Below, one piece after another: positions 5,089 to 6,967 of a stretch of 6,967 nucleotides of DNA (its first letter is position 1; every line of letters begins with the position of its first letter). The position numbers and the translations under genes are program-made. Under the pieces are notes generated by a model. The model was not told the DNA's origin. It saw only the letters and a list, made by a program, of their open reading frames with translations, and made no database searches. Source of the DNA: Bacillota bacterium (lineage in GTDB: Bacteria; Bacillota; Clostridia; Acetivibrionales; DSM-1351); NCBI GenBank assembly GCA_023436515.1, contig JAEZIV010000465.1, forward strand, positions 1 through 6,967. The letters are read 5' to 3'.

Positions 5089-6503
5089 TTGAAGCAATAA
5101 CACCAATGAATGATGATTTTGCCCAATGGTATACCGACGTAATTAAGAAAGCTGAGCTTGTTGACTACTCCAGTGTCAGAGGCTGCATGATAATAAAGCC
5201 ATATGGCTATGCAATATGGGAAAACCTTCAGAAGGCATTAGACACAAGATTTAAGGCCACAGGCCATGAAAACGTATATATGCCAATGTTTATCCCTGAA
5301 AGTCTGTTATTAAAGGAAAAGGAGCATGTTGAAGGGTTTGCGCCTGAGGTTGCCTGGGTAACTCACGGCGGGGATGAAAAGCTAACCGAAAGGCTCTGTG
5401 TCAGACCTACCTCCGAAACCTTGTTCTGTGAACATTACGCAAACATAGTACATTCATACAGGGATCTTCCCAAGCTCTATAACCAATGGTGCTCCGTAGT
5501 TAGATGGGAAAAGACTACAAGACCATTTTTAAGAACGCTTGAGTTTTTGTGGCAGGAAGGACATACAGCGCATGCCACTGCAGATGAGGCTCAGGAAGAG
5601 ACTATAAAAATGCTCAACGTATACGCTGAGGTTTGTGAAAATGTGTTGGCTATCCCCGTTATAAAGGGACGAAAAACTGACAAGGAGAAATTTGCCGGTG
5701 CAAAGGCTACCTATACTATTGAAAGTCTGATGCATGACGGGAAAGCGCTTCAGTCAGGAACTTCACACAATTTTGGTGACGGCTTTGCAAGAGCATTTGA
5801 GATTCAGTATACTGACAAAAACAATCAGCTACAATATGTTCATCAGACCTCTTGGGGAGTAACTACACGTCTGATTGGGGCAATAATAATGGTCCACGGG
5901 GATGACAGTGGCTTGGTTTTACCACCGGCAGTGGCACCCACACAACTGGTTATTATTCCTGTTTCTCAGCATAAGGAAGGTGTTCTGGAAAAGGCCAATG
6001 AGCTTCTGACAGGATTATCTTCTAAATTCAGGGTGAGGATCGACGATAGCGATAAGATGCCTGGTTGGAAGTTCGCAGAATATGAAATGAAGGGTGTTCC
6101 CCTGCGTCTGGAAGTAGGCCCCAAGGATATTGAGAAGAATCACGTGGTCCTTGTGAGAAGGGATACAAGAGAAAAGATATTTGTCTCAATGGACAAACTT
6201 GAGGAGACGGTAGGTAAGCTGCTTGAGGAAATTCAAGTATCTCTTCTTGATAGAGCGAGGGAATTGAGGGATAAAAAAACCTATACGGCAACTACCTTGG
6301 AGGAGTTTGAGCAAATCATTAATTCTACACCGGGCTTTGTTAAAGCAATGTGGTGCGGTGAACAGGCATGTGAGGATATGGTTAAGGATAAAACCGGTGC
6401 AACAGCTAGGTGTATGCCTTTTGAGCAGGAAGTCCTTTCTCATAGCTGTATGTGCTGTGGCAAGCCTGCCAAGTCAATGGTATATTGGGGAAAAGCATAT
6501 TAA
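5067..6503 (+). CDS. proS: Prolyl-tRNA synthetase, archaeal/eukaryal type (class II)
   Basis: ProS activates proline with ATP and charges tRNA-Pro in the cytoplasm. At 478 residues it is the short type (as in Thermus thermophilus) without the editing insertion of the long bacterial type. Visible: motif 1 region (about 39-76, ending HENVYMPMF), RPTSE (113-117), motif 2 with [12 protein letters not shown] (146-157) and WQEGHTAH (162-169), GTSH (231-234), and motif 3 with [20 protein letters not shown] (261-280). The anticodon-binding domain is about 292-390. The C-terminal domain carries C430 and C435 plus C461 and C464, likely zinc ligands. It ends WGKAY; in the Thermus enzyme the C-terminal tyrosine reaches into the active site. 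ATG 5067 follows GGAGG (5057-5061) at 5 bases. It is transcribed alone from its own promoter and ends at a strong terminator. Confidence 0.97.
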   Translation: MSKDKKLVEAITPMNDDFAQWYTDVIKKAELVDYSSVRGCMIIKPYGYAIWENLQKALDTRFKATGHENVYMPMFIPESLLLKEKEHVEGFAPEVAWVTHGGDEKLTERLCVRPTSETLFCEHYANIVHSYRDLPKLYNQWCSVVRWEKTTRPFLRTLEFLWQEGHTAHATADEAQEETIKMLNVYAEVCENVLAIPVIKGRKTDKEKFAGAKATYTIESLMHDGKALQSGTSHNFGDGFARAFEIQYTDKNNQLQYVHQTSWGVTTRLIGAIIMVHGDDSGLVLPPAVAPTQLVIIPVSQHKEGVLEKANELLTGLSSKFRVRIDDSDKMPGWKFAEYEMKGVPLRLEVGPKDIEKNHVVLVRRDTREKIFVSMDKLEETVGKLLEEIQVSLLDRARELRDKKTYTATTLEEFEQIINSTPGFVKAMWCGEQACEDMVKDKTGATARCMPFEQEVLSHSCMCCGKPAKSMVYWGKAY

Positions 6504-6530
6504 TCATAATAAATAAAAGCATTGAATATG

Positions 6531-6565
6531 AATAAGCTCCGGAGTAATCCGGAGCTTATTTTTTT
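6531..6565 (+). terminator. Strong rho-independent terminator after proS
   Basis: A perfect 13-bp stem (6531-6543 with 6548-6560, core AAGCTCCGGA/TCCGGAGCTT) has a GTAA loop and seven T residues (6559-6565). It lies 27 bases after the proS stop and closes that transcription unit. Confidence 0.96.
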
Positions 6566-6619
6566 AAGAAATGTAAATATTTATACAAAACCTGTCAATA
6601 ATAATTCTGTGTGGTTTAA

Positions 6620-6647
6620 TATTCCATGGGATGATAATGCTGGAATA
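6620..6647 (+). repeat. Inverted repeat upstream of the SH3-domain gene
   Basis: TATTCCA (6620-6626) and TGGAATA (6641-6647) form a perfect 7-bp inverted repeat with a 14-base spacer, ending 30 bases before the downstream start codon. It could be an operator or a 5' UTR hairpin. TAATAT (6617-6622) overlaps it and might be a -10 box, but I find no good -35, so the promoter of the next gene is unresolved. Confidence 0.4.
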
Positions 6648-6677
6648 CAGATACGAATATTTTGAGGAGGGGTTTTA

Positions 6678-6967
6678 TTGAGAAGTAAAAAAATATTAAC
6701 TTTAGCTACAGTTTTACTCATATTTGCATTTACCTTTTTGCCCGTCAGTACCGACCAATACATGGCAGCCGCTTCGGAGGCTTATCAGAAGCTTGAGGTC
6801 AGCACGGGCTCAATTACCGCAAATGGGGTGAATTTACGAACCGGACCCGATACTAAATTTGATATTATATGCAAGCTAAGTAAAAATCAGAAGGTAACAG
6901 TAATGGGGAAGCTGGGGGATTGGTATGCGGTTTATGTGGGGGGGAGCGGTAACGTAGGCTCTGTTTC
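6678..6967 (+). CDS. Secreted protein with bacterial SH3 domain, 3'-truncated by the window edge
   Basis: The frame is open from TTG 6678 to the right edge (96 complete codons). The TTG start is supported by GGAGG (6666-6670) at 7 bases and by the signal peptide that follows: a basic start RSKK, then a hydrophobic core ILTLATVLLIFAFTFLPV (about residues 6-23) and probable cleavage near AAA (about 30-33). From about residue 47 comes an SH3b domain: GSITANGVNLRTGPDTKFD with the NLRTGP signature, then KLSKNQKVTVMGKLGDW and a GSGNVGSVS tail. Such domains bind cell-wall peptidoglycan and usually accompany a hydrolase, peptidase or amidase domain further on, which is outside the window. It follows the proS terminator, so it is a separate unit. 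The exact function cannot be assigned. Confidence 0.85.
   Translation, partial: MRSKKILTLATVLLIFAFTFLPVSTDQYMAAASEAYQKLEVSTGSITANGVNLRTGPDTKFDIICKLSKNQKVTVMGKLGDWYAVYVGGSGNVGSV

Noticed and set aside
6307..6516. Plus-strand ORF of 69 codons at the end of proS
   Set aside because: It is out of frame with proS inside a region coding for its conserved zinc domain, and has no family similarity I recognise.

Overview
The window is an ordinary-looking chromosomal segment from a low-GC Firmicute of class Clostridia. The gene set (radA, a CarD-type regulator, a YacL-like PIN/TRAM protein, ispD, an IspF homologue, proS) and the strong AGGAGG-type ribosome sites fit Clostridia. A cellulolytic Ruminiclostridium-type species is my best guess from memory of such proteins, but it is unproven. 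I see no phage, transposon, CRISPR array, rRNA or tRNA. Most of the interest lies in leaders, gene order and protein variants.

Layout from left to right. The 3' part of radA runs in from the left edge and ends at a bidirectional hairpin terminator shared with a convergent small gene of unknown function (131 aa, with paired cysteines). That small gene has its own consensus promoter. A 435-base gene-free region follows, holding back-to-back promoters, a terminator-like hairpin and two tiny candidate ORFs. It leads into a forward operon of carD, a yacL-like gene and ispD, with gaps of 18-29 bases. ispD converges on an IspF-family gene on the minus strand. Their junction holds two direct copies of a 23-base repeat and a perfect inverted repeat that contains the ispF stop codon. 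The ispF-like gene and proS diverge from facing promoters whose -35 boxes are 5 bases apart. proS is the short archaeal/eukaryal-type prolyl-tRNA synthetase. It has a structured leader without a T-box and ends at a very strong terminator. A partial secreted SH3-domain protein begins at the right edge.

Functionally this resembles the Firmicute cluster clpC-radA-disA-yacL-ispD-ispF, as in Bacillus subtilis, but it is rearranged. disA is absent from between radA and yacL, carD and the cysteine protein are present, and the ispF homologue is inverted. RadA acts in recombination and repair, CarD on RNA polymerase, IspD and IspF in the MEP isoprenoid pathway, and ProS in translation. The genes are linked by conserved neighbourhood rather than by one pathway. 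The most notable points are an IspF homologue lacking several conserved substrate-binding motifs, two short ORFs that overlap the carD and proS starts, and the repeat at the ispD/ispF junction.
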